A stretch of DNA of 64,000 nucleotides from Nostoc sp. MS1. GTDB taxonomy: Bacteria > Cyanobacteriota > Cyanobacteriia > Cyanobacteriales > Nostocaceae. The stretch is from the NCBI RefSeq assembly GCF_019976755.1, contig NZ_AP023441.1, forward strand, positions 5,515,501 to 5,579,500. The letters run 5' to 3'. This document shows, one piece after another, positions 29,101 to 38,098 of the stretch; position 1 is the first letter of the stretch, and each line of letters begins with the position of its first letter. Both the position numbers and the translations under genes were made by a program. The notes under the pieces were generated by a model, which saw only the letters and a program-made list of their open reading frames with translations, made no database searches and was not told where the DNA came from.

Positions 29101-31653
29101 CATTTGATTTTGAGCCATGTAAAACTGGATCTGTAATTGATACGCTTTAACTCGATCTAGCAAACTAGTAGCTTTTTCTAAGATAGTTTCGGTGAGGATG
29201 GCGGCACGATTAAAGTTAGCATTTAAGTATTCTATTTCTACGCTTTCTAAATGCAGTGCTAGCATCAGTTCGTAATGGCTTTCCCAAGCTGATGCTTGAA
29301 GCAATCCTAGCCCGATTTTGGAATAACTCAGCGCAGCTTCGTATGCTGATGCTGCTTTGGCTTTCTGGCTAGCTATCAAATTTAATTGAGCTAGTTCATC
29401 CTTTTGATGCTGTTCATGAATAAATTCAGCCCCAAAATTTAGATGATTGACAATATCAAAAATATTTTCTTCAATCTCTTGTGTTTGGTAAGACTGAAGT
29501 AATAATTGCCCAATTTTTAGATGAGTCTGCTTTCTTTGTGATTCTGGAATGAGAGAATAAGCTGCTTGCTGAACGCGATCGTGGAAAAACTTATATGAAA
29601 TTTTTAATGTTTGAGAAGCTATTGAGTTAGATGTATCTTGATCTAATAGCAACGGAGCCTTATAGTTTTCGCTTAGTGGCGAAATTAAACTTGCTTGGAG
29701 TGCTTCCCATAAATCTGTTGCCGTTTCTGACTGAGACTTTTCATTGACAATTGCCAAAATATCTATACTGAAGCGATTTCCCACACAAGCAGCTAATTTT
29801 AATACCTGTTGTGTCTGCTTGGGCAATTTTTTTATGTTTCTCGTAATTAATTCGATGGCATCGTAATCTGTGATGCCAATGGTCTGGATTTGTTCAATTT
29901 CACATTGCCATACTCCACTATTAAAGTCAAACTTTAATAGCTTTTCCTGATACATCGTTTGAAGTAGCTGGTTGATGAAAAAAGGATTTCCTTGGGTTTT
30001 CTGAAAAATTAGGTTCGCTAATGTTATCGTATTGTCTGCTGTACTATGTAAAGTATCTGTTATTATTTGATGTACATTTTTAATTTTTAAGGGTTCTAGG
30101 ATAATATTATTTACAACTGTTCCTGATTTTTGAATTTCATTCAATGCTTGCAGCAAATAATGAGTTGATATAATTTCATTATCCCGATATGCTCCAATTA
30201 TTAATAAATATTGATTATCAGGTTCAAGCATTAGCATCTTAATCAATTTTAAAGATGCTAAATCTGCCCATTGTAAATCATCTAAGAATAAGACGAGTGG
30301 GTGTTCTTGCTGAGTAAATACCTTAATAAAATTTTGGAAGACTCGATTAAAGCGATTTTGTGATTCAGTCGCTCCTAGCTGTGGAACAGATGGCTGTTGA
30401 CCAACAATTTTTTCAATTTCGGGAATAACATCAATAATAACTTGGCCAATGTCACCAAATGCTTCTAAAAGTTGTTGTTTCCAAACAACTATTCTTTCAT
30501 GACTCTCTGTTAATAGCTGTTGAGTTAGTTCTTGAAATGATTGAATTAAGGCCGCATAAGGAATATTCCGCTTAAATTGCTCAAATTTACCAGATATAAA
30601 ATATCCCCGTTGCCGAATAATAGGTTTATGAATTTCATTAACTAAGCAAGATTTACCAATTCCTGCATAGCCAGAAACTAACATCATCTCAGTCTTGCCA
30701 GCACTTACTCTGTCAAAAGCTGATATGAGATATGCTACTTCTTCTTCACGCCCATAAAGCTTTTGAGGAATGGTAAACTGGCTAGATTTATCTAATTTCC
30801 CAGGAATAAAATTTTCAATTTTGCCATTATTTAATAGTTGTTTAAGACAAATCTCTAAATCTGCTTTTAAACCTAAGCCACTTTGATATCTTTCTTCAGC
30901 CGTTTTAGATAACAATTTCATAATAATCTTAGATAACCCTTCTGGAACTTTAGGGTTAACTTGATCAGGCGCTATGGGTTGTTTGGCAATATGAAAGTGA
31001 ACTATCTCTAAGGGATCAATGCTATTAAAAGGTAACTTAGAGGTCAGCAGTTCATATAAAGTTATGCCTAAAGAGTAAAAGTCTGTACGGTAGTCAATTG
31101 ACCTATTCATCCGCCCTGTTTGCTCTGGAGACATATAAGCAAGTGTCCCTTTTAGCAAATTGGGGTTACTGATAATTGCATTTTCTTTTGATAGACGTGA
31201 TGCAATACTAAAATCAGTAATTTTAACTTGCATCGATTTAGGATTAATAATTATATTTTGTGGCTTAATATCTTTATGAATAATATTTTCTTTATGTAAA
31301 CTTGTAATAATTTCTGTAAGTTGGATAGATATTTTTAAACAATCTATTACATTAGGTTTAATATTGTCTATGTACTGTTTTAGGTTTATCCCTGCAATAT
31401 CCTCTAGAACTAAAGTAATGCAATTTTGAAAGTTTTCTAAACCATATACTTTAATAATGCCTGGTAAGTTTAGAGATTTAGAAATCTCATACTCATGTTT
31501 AAATCCTGTAACGTATTCAAGATTGGAATACTCACTTTTAAGACTTTTTAAAACGACATTTTTCTGATTTTCAATATGTTGCGCTCTATAAACAATAGTC
31601 TCTAAACCTTCAGAGATTATTTCTAGTACTTTATATTGAGAATTTGTAGACAT
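26164..31653 (-). CDS. Hybrid Ser/Thr kinase - ATPase - GAF - histidine kinase (HstK-type)
   Basis: An 1829-residue multi-kinase typical of Nostoc. Order: Ser/Thr kinase (about 5-265; HKDIKPQN, DFSIA, SPEQTGRMNRS); AAA ATPase (about 295-570; Walker A in SGYAGIGKSCLV, Walker B in LVLFLDDLQWAD); a long helical TPR-like region (about 620-1280); GAF sensor (about 1365-1510); coiled coil; histidine kinase with H-box VAGVAHEINNPINF (about 1590) and ATPase domain with DNGIGI and GTGLGLSI (to 1820). The kinase loop has HKD for the usual HRD, and DFS for DFG. It ends 50 bp before the NRPS start, so both are probably on one transcript, which would tie a sensor kinase directly to the peptide locus. Signal unknown. 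Confidence 0.92.
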   Translation of the reverse strand: MSTNSQYKVLEIISEGLETIVYRAQHIENQKNVVLKSLKSEYSNLEYVTGFKHEYEISKSLNLPGIIKVYGLENFQNCITLVLEDIAGINLKQYIDNIKPNVIDCLKISIQLTEIITSLHKENIIHKDIKPQNIIINPKSMQVKITDFSIASRLSKENAIISNPNLLKGTLAYMSPEQTGRMNRSIDYRTDFYSLGITLYELLTSKLPFNSIDPLEIVHFHIAKQPIAPDQVNPKVPEGLSKIIMKLLSKTAEERYQSGLGLKADLEICLKQLLNNGKIENFIPGKLDKSSQFTIPQKLYGREEEVAYLISAFDRVSAGKTEMMLVSGYAGIGKSCLVNEIHKPIIRQRGYFISGKFEQFKRNIPYAALIQSFQELTQQLLTESHERIVVWKQQLLEAFGDIGQVIIDVIPEIEKIVGQQPSVPQLGATESQNRFNRVFQNFIKVFTQQEHPLVLFLDDLQWADLASLKLIKMLMLEPDNQYLLIIGAYRDNEIISTHYLLQALNEIQKSGTVVNNIILEPLKIKNVHQIITDTLHSTADNTITLANLIFQKTQGNPFFINQLLQTMYQEKLLKFDFNSGVWQCEIEQIQTIGITDYDAIELITRNIKKLPKQTQQVLKLAACVGNRFSIDILAIVNEKSQSETATDLWEALQASLISPLSENYKAPLLLDQDTSNSIASQTLKISYKFFHDRVQQAAYSLIPESQRKQTHLKIGQLLLQSYQTQEIEENIFDIVNHLNFGAEFIHEQHQKDELAQLNLIASQKAKAASAYEAALSYSKIGLGLLQASAWESHYELMLALHLESVEIEYLNANFNRAAILTETILEKATSLLDRVKAYQLQIQFYMAQNQMLQAIDAGLEAIAQLGISLSETPNKQTTIANLPKLEDLKDFPVLTDPCILAALKILVTIAGAAFITNPTKTTFPQLILTVVNLCIKHGHSPLAAHGYAYYGMLLCGYLENIDAGYHSGQIAWQLLEQFPAIGIKSKVYAPFYGFTIHWKEHIRETITPLHDGIQNALEIGDLEYVGYCSVHYCGHLFFSGEQLELVAQQQVYYIDLLQKFQLDFPIIYIKIWHQLILNLQDLSENKHLLIGDSFDESKMVTYLEATNNATSLFVVYVAKMILNYLLKDYTQAVDNANLASEYISSVMGMMSVGIHNLYYSLALIALYPNVEPHIQQEYLNIINANQEKMQLWASQAPANYQHKYNLVEAEKARILGQTFVAMEYYELAIQGAKEQAYLQEEALANELAAEFYFSRGRDKQALFYLKESYNTYIRWGAITKVKELELKYPEYFSLKISHDSSSLKSGSITTSSKVSNLASFDLNTVFKASQAISSEIMLDNLLAKLMTIVMENAGAQSSCFLLEKNGQMVIEAVVGFHNNELISKTSVPLDTDQYLPMSIINYVVRTKESVVLGDASCEGIFISDPYIISKQCKSILCTPIIHQNKLIGILFLENNLTTNAFTTERLEVLKILASQAAISIENAKLYSNLSQLNDNLQQANQELENYSKNLELKVEERTQELNEKNICLKEQAKELEFTLQQLQATQLQMIQKEKMSSLGQLVAGVAHEINNPINFIYGNIAHASEYIEDLLRLIKIYEEESPDLTPQMLAEKEDIDLEFLLNDLPKLISSMKIGADRIRQIVLSLRNFSRLDEAEIKQVDIHEGIDNTLLILQHRLKTDSVHPQIKIIKNYGDLPLIDCYPSQLNQVFMNLLTNAIDALEEYNSMRSVEESAINPSYIKITTEVLEQNLLAIRIADNGIGITTDTISQIFNPFFTTKSIGKGTGLGLSISYKIIVEKHTGKISCSSVPGQGTEFLIQLPVHQHNPKLTK

Positions 31654-31954
31654 TGGGGTTCTAATTTTTAATTAAATAGCTGTTTTTGCGGTAACTCATT
31701 TGAAAACAGCTCTAAAAATAAGTTTGCTGTTTCAACTCGCTTAAATAACAATAAAAGCGGTTAATAAGTATTTTTACTTAAACAGAATATAATGTAGTAA
31801 ACACTATATATTTTGTTGATTGTAGTGGGGCTAAAGCTTAATTGTAATCAGCTAATATACTGTTATTACGTAGTCTTAGATTTACAATCTTCTACGCAAT
31901 TGCCGATGTCAGTCCACCAAACTTTGGTTGCAATTTTTAAAAGGCGGCGCATAT
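31654..31954. other. Intergenic region upstream of the hybrid kinase
   Basis: About 300 bp, AT-rich, between the permease gene's 3' end and the kinase start on the same strand. It presumably contains the promoter of the kinase-NRPS transcript; I cannot assign specific boxes. No coding potential seen. Confidence 0.4.
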
Positions 31955-32902
31955 TTAATTGGTATTAGGACGCTGCAAAAAAATAGCGAAAAGAATGATC
32001 ACAGATTTCAAAACTAATGACCAAGTAAAAGGAATTAGCAGCATATTGAAACTGGTGGAGATGACCTGCATGAGTAATGCGCCTACAACCGTGCCGAGGA
32101 CATTTGCACGACCACCAGAGAAAGGCGTACCACCAACAACAACAGCTGCGATCGCATCAAATTCTGCATTTACACCCACCTTACTAGGATCACCCATACC
32201 CAGCCTTGCAGTTTCGATAAGTCCAGCAAACCCAGCCAGCAAAGCACTAATTAAATAGACTACATATTTCACACGCTCCGCCCGAATACCCGCCAGCCGT
32301 GCCGCTTCCTCGTTACCCCCAACGGCAACGATGTGATGTCCGAAAAGTGTAGAGCGGATACAGAAGAAAGCACCAATAATCACAACTGCGGCAATTACTA
32401 CCTGAGTTGGGATAGAAGCGACATAGCCCTTGCCGAGTGCTTCAAAGGTTGGGTTGGTAAAAGGAACAAGCTTACCGTCCCCAATAACCTGAGCAATACC
32501 ACGCCATAAAATAAGAGATGCTAAGGTAGTAATTAAGGCATCTAGTTTCAAACGTGAAATCAGAAAACCGTTGAGAAGACCAACCAACAAAGCAGCACTC
32601 AAAGCAAACAAGACAGCAACAACTATCCCATATTTAATCAGCAAAGCCGCAACAACTGATACTAATGCCATAGTAGAGCCGACCGTCAGGTCAATGCCAC
32701 GGGAAGCAATGACAAAGGTCATACCAATGGCAACTAACATGGTTGTGGATACTTGCAACAACATATTCAAAGTGTTGCTAACTGTGGCGAAACGCGGAGT
32801 AAAGACGGCGTTGGCAATATAGAAAATTAAGAGTGCCGCAGGTGCGCCAAAGTTTGGGTTCCACAGGGTTTGCCAACCTAGCTTATGCTTTTTTCTCTTC
32901 AT
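31955..32902 (-). CDS. Sugar-type ABC transporter permease (RbsC/YtfT-like)
   Basis: A 315-residue permease of the carbohydrate-uptake-2 family. About eight to ten hydrophobic helices; family motifs are AIGMTFVIASRGIDLTVGS near residue 60 and the EAA-like loop GNEEAARLAGI near 195, followed by FDAIAAVVVGGTPFSGGRANVLGTVVGAL. Ribosome site GAGG precedes ATG at 32902. Its probable partners, the ATPase (40043-41551) and binding protein (41612-42613), lie about 7 kb away with the hydantoinase cassette between. Only one permease is present, whereas the Ytf system has two. Confidence 0.88.
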   Translation of the reverse strand: MKRKKHKLGWQTLWNPNFGAPAALLIFYIANAVFTPRFATVSNTLNMLLQVSTTMLVAIGMTFVIASRGIDLTVGSTMALVSVVAALLIKYGIVVAVLFALSAALLVGLLNGFLISRLKLDALITTLASLILWRGIAQVIGDGKLVPFTNPTFEALGKGYVASIPTQVVIAAVVIIGAFFCIRSTLFGHHIVAVGGNEEAARLAGIRAERVKYVVYLISALLAGFAGLIETARLGMGDPSKVGVNAEFDAIAAVVVGGTPFSGGRANVLGTVVGALLMQVISTSFNMLLIPFTWSLVLKSVIILFAIFLQRPNTN

Positions 32903-33181
32903 CTCTTACCTCGCTGGGAGACTCCAAACTCTGCAAAACAGATATGGATAGGGAATAAGGGGGAATTTTAGGAGGGGGAACCCAGCAAAATTCCAGAAGT
33001 GATTGGCTTTGGCTGAGGAAGGCGGGATATTGGGCAATTTCTTCACTAGAAGAAAATAGCCAAGTCAATCATTTGAGAGATTAAAGAAGAATTATGCTCT
33101 TGTGAGCAACCCTGTGTATAGTGTCGTTGGGAAGATTCACATAGATGTTTTTCTAGTTAGGGTCTTCCAGATAAAAAATAT

Positions 33182-34753
33182 TTAAACTGACGCACCCATT
33201 GAGCCAAATCCACCACCACCGGGAGTTTCTATGACAAAAACATCCCCAGGTTGCATTTCGACTGTTGCAGTACTATCTAAATATTCCTGTCTGCCATCTT
33301 GTCTTTCTATCCAGTTAAACCCAACTTTTCCCGCTTCTCCACCATCTAAACCAAAAGGCGGGACATGACGATGACCAGAAAGAATATTCGCGGTCATTGG
33401 TTCAAGAAACTTAATGCGGCGAATCACACCGTTACCACCTGAATATTTTCCTTGACCACCGCTATCAGGACGTAGAGAAAAGCTTTCTACTTGCACAGGA
33501 TAGCGAGTTTCTAAAACTTCTGGGTCAGTCAAACGGGAGTTGGTCATGTGGGTTTGCACTGCATCTGTACCATGAAAATTCGCCCCTGCGCCAGAACCAC
33601 CACAGATAGTTTCATAGTATTGATAGCGCTCATTACCAAAAGTAAAATTATTCATTGTGCCTTGAGAAGCAGCACCTACACCCAAAGCACCATATAAAGC
33701 ATCAACAATAGTTTGCGATGTCTCCACATTCCCTGCAACTACTGCGGCTGGATAGGTGGGATTAAGCATACAACCTTCAGGAATGATAATTTCTAATGGT
33801 TTAAGACATCCGGCGTTGAGAGGAATATTGTCATCAACTAAAGTACGGAAAACGTATAAAACTGCTGCTTGAGTGACAGCTTTAGGCGCATTAAAGTTAC
33901 TATTTAGTTGCTCAGATGTGCCAGTAAAATCAATAATTGCACTACGCTGTTCTCGGTTAATTGTCACTTTAACTTGAATTATAGCGCCACTATCCATTTC
34001 ATAAGTAAAAGAGCCATCTTTAAGAACATCTATTGCTCGTCTTACTGACTCCTCAGCATTATTTTGCACAAATTTCATATATGCTTGTACTGTTTGAAGT
34101 CCATACTGAGCAACCATTTTTTGTAGTTCTTGCGCTCCTCTTTCATTAGCGGCAATTTGTGCATTAAAATCTGCAATATTTTGGTCAGGGTTACGAGCAG
34201 GATAGGGATGATTTAAAAGTAACTCCCTGACTGCTGTTTCTTGAAAAATTCCGGCTTCAACTAAGAGAAAGTTATCAAATATAATTCCTTCTTCTTCTAC
34301 CGTAGAACTATGGGGAGGCATTGAGCCAGGAGTAATACCACCTATATCCGCTTGATGTCCACGCGCAGCAACATAGAATAGGGGAATAGAAGATACAGTA
34401 TTTTCCTGATTGAGAAACACAGGCGTAATGGCTGTGACATCGGGAAGATGTGTGCCGCCGTTATAAGGATTATTAGATAAATAGACATTTCCTGGTTTTA
34501 TAGTGTTACCTTTACTATTAATTAAACTACGCACACTCTCACTCATGGAACCTAAATGTACAGGAATATGAGGAGCATTAGCAACTAATAATCCAGATGA
34601 GTCAAAAATAGCGCATGAGAAATCTAAACGTTCTTTAATATTGACTGATGCTGCCGTGTTTTGCAAAACAATTCCCATTTGTTCGGCAATAAATTGATAG
34701 AGGTTCTTAAATATTTCTAAACGAACGGGGTCTGGTTGTGATGTAGTGTACAT
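33182..34753 (-). CDS. hyuB: Hydantoinase B / oxoprolinase family subunit
   Basis: A 523-residue HyuB-type protein, the beta subunit partner of HyuA. Together they perform ATP-dependent ring opening of hydantoins or 5-oxoproline. Full length with family motifs: DPVRLEIFKNLYQFIAEQMG at the N-terminus, GSMSESVRSL, ARGHQADIGG (about 125-135), a central region with NFNAPKAVTQAA, and the C-terminal glycine-rich PGGGGFGS. AGGAG precedes the ATG. It is the last gene of the hyuA-DUF1445-hyuB series, separated by a 366-bp gap with tandem palindromes. Confidence 0.9.
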   Translation of the reverse strand: MYTTSQPDPVRLEIFKNLYQFIAEQMGIVLQNTAASVNIKERLDFSCAIFDSSGLLVANAPHIPVHLGSMSESVRSLINSKGNTIKPGNVYLSNNPYNGGTHLPDVTAITPVFLNQENTVSSIPLFYVAARGHQADIGGITPGSMPPHSSTVEEEGIIFDNFLLVEAGIFQETAVRELLLNHPYPARNPDQNIADFNAQIAANERGAQELQKMVAQYGLQTVQAYMKFVQNNAEESVRRAIDVLKDGSFTYEMDSGAIIQVKVTINREQRSAIIDFTGTSEQLNSNFNAPKAVTQAAVLYVFRTLVDDNIPLNAGCLKPLEIIIPEGCMLNPTYPAAVVAGNVETSQTIVDALYGALGVGAASQGTMNNFTFGNERYQYYETICGGSGAGANFHGTDAVQTHMTNSRLTDPEVLETRYPVQVESFSLRPDSGGQGKYSGGNGVIRRIKFLEPMTANILSGHRHVPPFGLDGGEAGKVGFNWIERQDGRQEYLDSTATVEMQPGDVFVIETPGGGGFGSMGASV

Positions 34754-34823
34754 TTTTGGCTCCTAATTATAAGATTTATCTTACAAATAATTTCTAATTA
34801 CTTACTCATTGATGGAAATGAGT

Positions 34824-35000
34824 AAGCAAACCGCAGTTTGTTTTCTCATTTAGCTAAAATGTTTTCTCATTTCGGTGTTTTCCGCAAGTAAACCGCAGTT
34901 TGTTTACTTATTTAGCTAAAATACTTTCTCATTTCGGTGTTTTCCACAAGTAAACCGCAGTTTGTTTACTCATTTGGCTAAAACGTTTTCTCGTTTTAGT
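34824..35000. repeat. 62-bp tandem repeat, three copies, each with a palindrome
   Basis: The block AAACCGCAGTTTGTTT recurs at 34828, 34890 and 34952, exactly 62 bp apart, with conserved TTTCTCATTTCGGTGTTTTCC between. In copies 2 and 3 it is flanked to form an inverted repeat AAGTAAAC-N8-GTTTACTT (8 bp in copy 2, 7 bp in copy 3). It lies in the gap between the DUF1445 gene and hyuB and looks like a set of regulatory binding sites. Confidence 0.8.
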
Positions 35001-35119
35001 AATTCGCGCATTTGTAACAAATATTGCTTATAGCAATAGTGATTGCAGATTTTTCAAAAGGTTTATTGTACTGACGTATCTTACATTTTGGATATTTTTT
35101 ATCTGAAAGTCTCATAGTT

Positions 35120-35905
35120 TTAAAACGTTAAAGACTCATCTTGCAAATCACTAATAAACATATGCCCAGGAGAATGAGTAATCGCAAGTTCTGGTTTGGC
35201 TTGTAGAATTGCTGTTTGAGTAGTTACACCACAAGCCCAAAAAACAGGAACTTCATGATCCCGAATAGTAACAGCATCACCATAATCAGGCTTTTCTAAA
35301 TTTTTAATTCCTATGACATCTGGACTACCAATATGTACAGGAGAGCCATGTGCTTTGTAATAACGGCTAGTTACCTCTACAGCACGCACAATTTTATTTG
35401 TAGGCAGAGGACGCATGGAAACTACTAAAGGGCTGGAAAATATGGGAGTAGAAATACATTGAATATTAGTCTTATACATTGGTACATTTTTCTCCTCTTC
35501 TATATGCCTGACTGGTAGTTCAGAATTGAGCATGGCATTTTCAAAAGAGAAAGAACAACCAATCAGAAAAGCTACCAAATCATCTCGCCAAAATGCTTTT
35601 ATGTCAGTTGTTTCTTCAACGAACTCCCCTTGACAAAAAATTTTGTATCGAGGAAGGTCAGTTCTAATATCAGCACCAGGAGCAATGATTTTCGGTTCAG
35701 GGTTTCCTACTTCTGTTACATCAAGTATGGGACAAGATTTAGGATTACGTTGACAAAACAGCAAAAATTCAAATGCTAAAGAATAGGGTAATACAACTAA
35801 GTTAGCTTGCACAGATCCTAGTGCTAGTCCGGGGGTAGGAGTAGTTAATTTGCCTTCTCGACAAAGTTGACGAATTTTAGCTGGTAAGGAATCAGTATTT
35901 AACAT
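35120..35905 (-). CDS. DUF1445 protein (D-glutamate cyclase-like, putative hydro-lyase)
   Basis: A 261-residue DUF1445 protein. In animals this domain forms the D-glutamate cyclase that makes 5-oxo-D-proline; bacterial members are called putative hydro-lyases. Family motifs are PGLALGSVQANLVVLP near the N-terminus, FLIGCSFSFENAM, and the C-terminal PVFWACGVTTQTAI with ITHSPGHMFISDL. Its start overlaps the hyuA stop by 7 bp, so translation is probably coupled. With HyuA/HyuB it suggests metabolism of 5-oxoproline or a related cyclic compound (inference). Confidence 0.88.
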   Translation of the reverse strand: MLNTDSLPAKIRQLCREGKLTTPTPGLALGSVQANLVVLPYSLAFEFLLFCQRNPKSCPILDVTEVGNPEPKIIAPGADIRTDLPRYKIFCQGEFVEETTDIKAFWRDDLVAFLIGCSFSFENAMLNSELPVRHIEEEKNVPMYKTNIQCISTPIFSSPLVVSMRPLPTNKIVRAVEVTSRYYKAHGSPVHIGSPDVIGIKNLEKPDYGDAVTIRDHEVPVFWACGVTTQTAILQAKPELAITHSPGHMFISDLQDESLTF

Positions 35906-37998
35906 GACTTTTGTAGAATCAAATGGTTACGTTCATTTAATCTTGCTTGCCAGTTTGGTTCAACTACAATTGTGCTAACTTTTTCGACAACGATAGCTGC
36001 ACCATTAATCTCATCACCCGGCTGTAAATCTTCCCGGCGATAAACTGGTGTATCATGCCATTTATCAGCAGTAAACATCTTGACTATTTCTACAGGTTCG
36101 GGAAGTGATTCTAGAGGACGAGTACGAGAAATCAAGGGTTCTTCTAAAGTATCCATTTGCTGAATTACTTCTACAAAAATAGATTCTACAATTAAAGCTT
36201 TCTCTGGTTGAATGAAACCATAACGAGATTTATGTCCATCTATAAATGTGGTTTGCATTACCATGAAGTTTGTATCAAAATCAACGCTTAAGGTTGAATT
36301 AGTACCTTCATACTTCAAATTTACTTTTTGAATCACTTCTGCTTTTAGGCTACTATTATTTTGACTAATTTCTTTTCTTGCTTGGGCTTTTAATTCCTCA
36401 ATTACTTTGACTAATCGAGGAATTAAATCTTGATTTAAAGCCTGTTCTACTCCCCCTACTCTAGTACTTCTCACATCAGCTAATCCCATTCCATAGGCGG
36501 AAAGAACCCCAGCATAAGGATGTAGAAATATCTGTTTCATCCCTAAAGTATTAGCAATTAAACAAGCAACTTGTGCGCCAGCACCACCAAAACAAGTAAG
36601 AACATATTTGGTGACATCATAACCACGTTGTAGGCTAATTTTTTTAATTGCATTTGCCATATTTTCTACGGCAATATCAATAAATCCTGCTGCTACTTGT
36701 TCAGGTGTTCTATAATTTCCGGTGACAGTGCTGATTTCCTGAGCTAATTGATGAAACTTTTCTAAAACAATATTTTTATCTAACGGTAAATTGCCTTTAC
36801 TACCAAAGACATTAGGAAAATATTGGGGATGAATTTTACCTAACATCACATTAGCATCTGTTACCGTTAAAGGGCCACCCCGGCGATAACAAGCAGGGCC
36901 AGGATTTGAACCAGCCGATTTTGGCCCGACACGATAGCTAGATTTATCGAAACTCAAAATTGAACCGCCGCCAGACGCAATTGTATTAATTGATAATACA
37001 GGAACTCGCATCCGCGCCCCAGCAATTTCTGAATCTAATTGACGTTCGTACTCTCCTTTAAAATGGGCAACATCGGTGCTTGTTCCTCCCATATCGAAGG
37101 TAATGACTAAATCAAATCCTGCTCTTTTACTAGTTTGCACTGCACCAACAATACCACCAGCCGGGCCACTTAAAATACTATCTTTGCCTTGAAATTTTGC
37201 CGCATCAGTTAAGCCACCATCAGACTTCATAAACATGAGTCTAACGTTGGGTAATTGACTAGTTACTTGATTAACATAGCGGCGTAAAATTGGAGTTAAA
37301 TAAGCATCTACAACAGTTGTATCACCACGGCTAACTAATTTCATTAGTGGACTAACTTGATGAGATACAGAAATTTGAGTAAAGCCAATTTCTTGAGCAA
37401 TTTGGGCTACTTGTTGCTCATGTTGAGGATAGCGATCGCTGTGCATAAATATAATTGCACAACTACGCACGCCTGTCTGATAAACTGCTTGTAAATCTTG
37501 TTTTACTTGGGCAACATTTACAGGTATTAATTCATGACCATGAGCATCATACCGTTCCTCTACTTCAATTACTTGCTCATATAACATCGTTGGTAAAATG
37601 ATATGACGCGCAAAGATATCTGGACGGTTTTGATAGCCAATTCGTAACGCATCTTTAAAACCTTTTGTAATAACTAAAACTACTCTATCTCCTTGCCTTT
37701 CTAACAGTGCATTAGTAGCAACTGTTGTTCCCATTTTGACTACTTCTATGGCTGTGTTTGGTATAGGCTCATTATTGATCAGTCCGAGAATATCCCTAAT
37801 ACCTTGAATAACAGCATCTGGATATTGTTCTGGATTTTCCGACAGTAATTTGTAAACAATCACCCATTCTTGATTAGCAAGAGGAACAATTAAGAAACGT
37901 TCTTTATATTTTGATAATCTGTCTACAATTGCCTGATTATTAGTGACTGCAACAATATCTGTGAATGTACCACCACGATCAGCGAATACTTTTAACAT
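35899..37998 (-). CDS. hyuA: Hydantoinase A / oxoprolinase family subunit
   Basis: A 699-residue HyuA-type ATPase subunit, member of the ASKHA fold. Motifs: DRGGTFTDIVAV at the N-terminus, VKMGTTVATNALLERQGDR, the phosphate-binding FDMGGTSTDVAHF (about residue 295), and CFGGAGAQVACLIANTLG in the second half. I chose ATG at 37998 (GAGG upstream at good spacing); the frame stays open 45 bp further. First gene of the cassette. It should act with HyuB in ATP-dependent opening of a cyclic amide ring; whether the substrate is 5-oxoproline, hydantoin or methylhydantoin is open. Confidence 0.9.
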   Translation of the reverse strand: MLKVFADRGGTFTDIVAVTNNQAIVDRLSKYKERFLIVPLANQEWVIVYKLLSENPEQYPDAVIQGIRDILGLINNEPIPNTAIEVVKMGTTVATNALLERQGDRVVLVITKGFKDALRIGYQNRPDIFARHIILPTMLYEQVIEVEERYDAHGHELIPVNVAQVKQDLQAVYQTGVRSCAIIFMHSDRYPQHEQQVAQIAQEIGFTQISVSHQVSPLMKLVSRGDTTVVDAYLTPILRRYVNQVTSQLPNVRLMFMKSDGGLTDAAKFQGKDSILSGPAGGIVGAVQTSKRAGFDLVITFDMGGTSTDVAHFKGEYERQLDSEIAGARMRVPVLSINTIASGGGSILSFDKSSYRVGPKSAGSNPGPACYRRGGPLTVTDANVMLGKIHPQYFPNVFGSKGNLPLDKNIVLEKFHQLAQEISTVTGNYRTPEQVAAGFIDIAVENMANAIKKISLQRGYDVTKYVLTCFGGAGAQVACLIANTLGMKQIFLHPYAGVLSAYGMGLADVRSTRVGGVEQALNQDLIPRLVKVIEELKAQARKEISQNNSSLKAEVIQKVNLKYEGTNSTLSVDFDTNFMVMQTTFIDGHKSRYGFIQPEKALIVESIFVEVIQQMDTLEEPLISRTRPLESLPEPVEIVKMFTADKWHDTPVYRREDLQPGDEINGAAIVVEKVSTIVVEPNWQARLNERNHLILQKSC

Positions 37999-38098
37999 TA
38001 TTATTTCCTCAATGTTATAGAAGTAGAGTAACAATAGAAGCAAAAGTATTTCTACTTCATGTGTAGAATATTTTTACAATAGATGTAGCTAAATTAAT

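Noticed and set aside
34824..35000. CRISPR array
   Set aside because: The whole 62-bp unit is repeated including the part between palindromes; there are no unique spacers and no cas genes.
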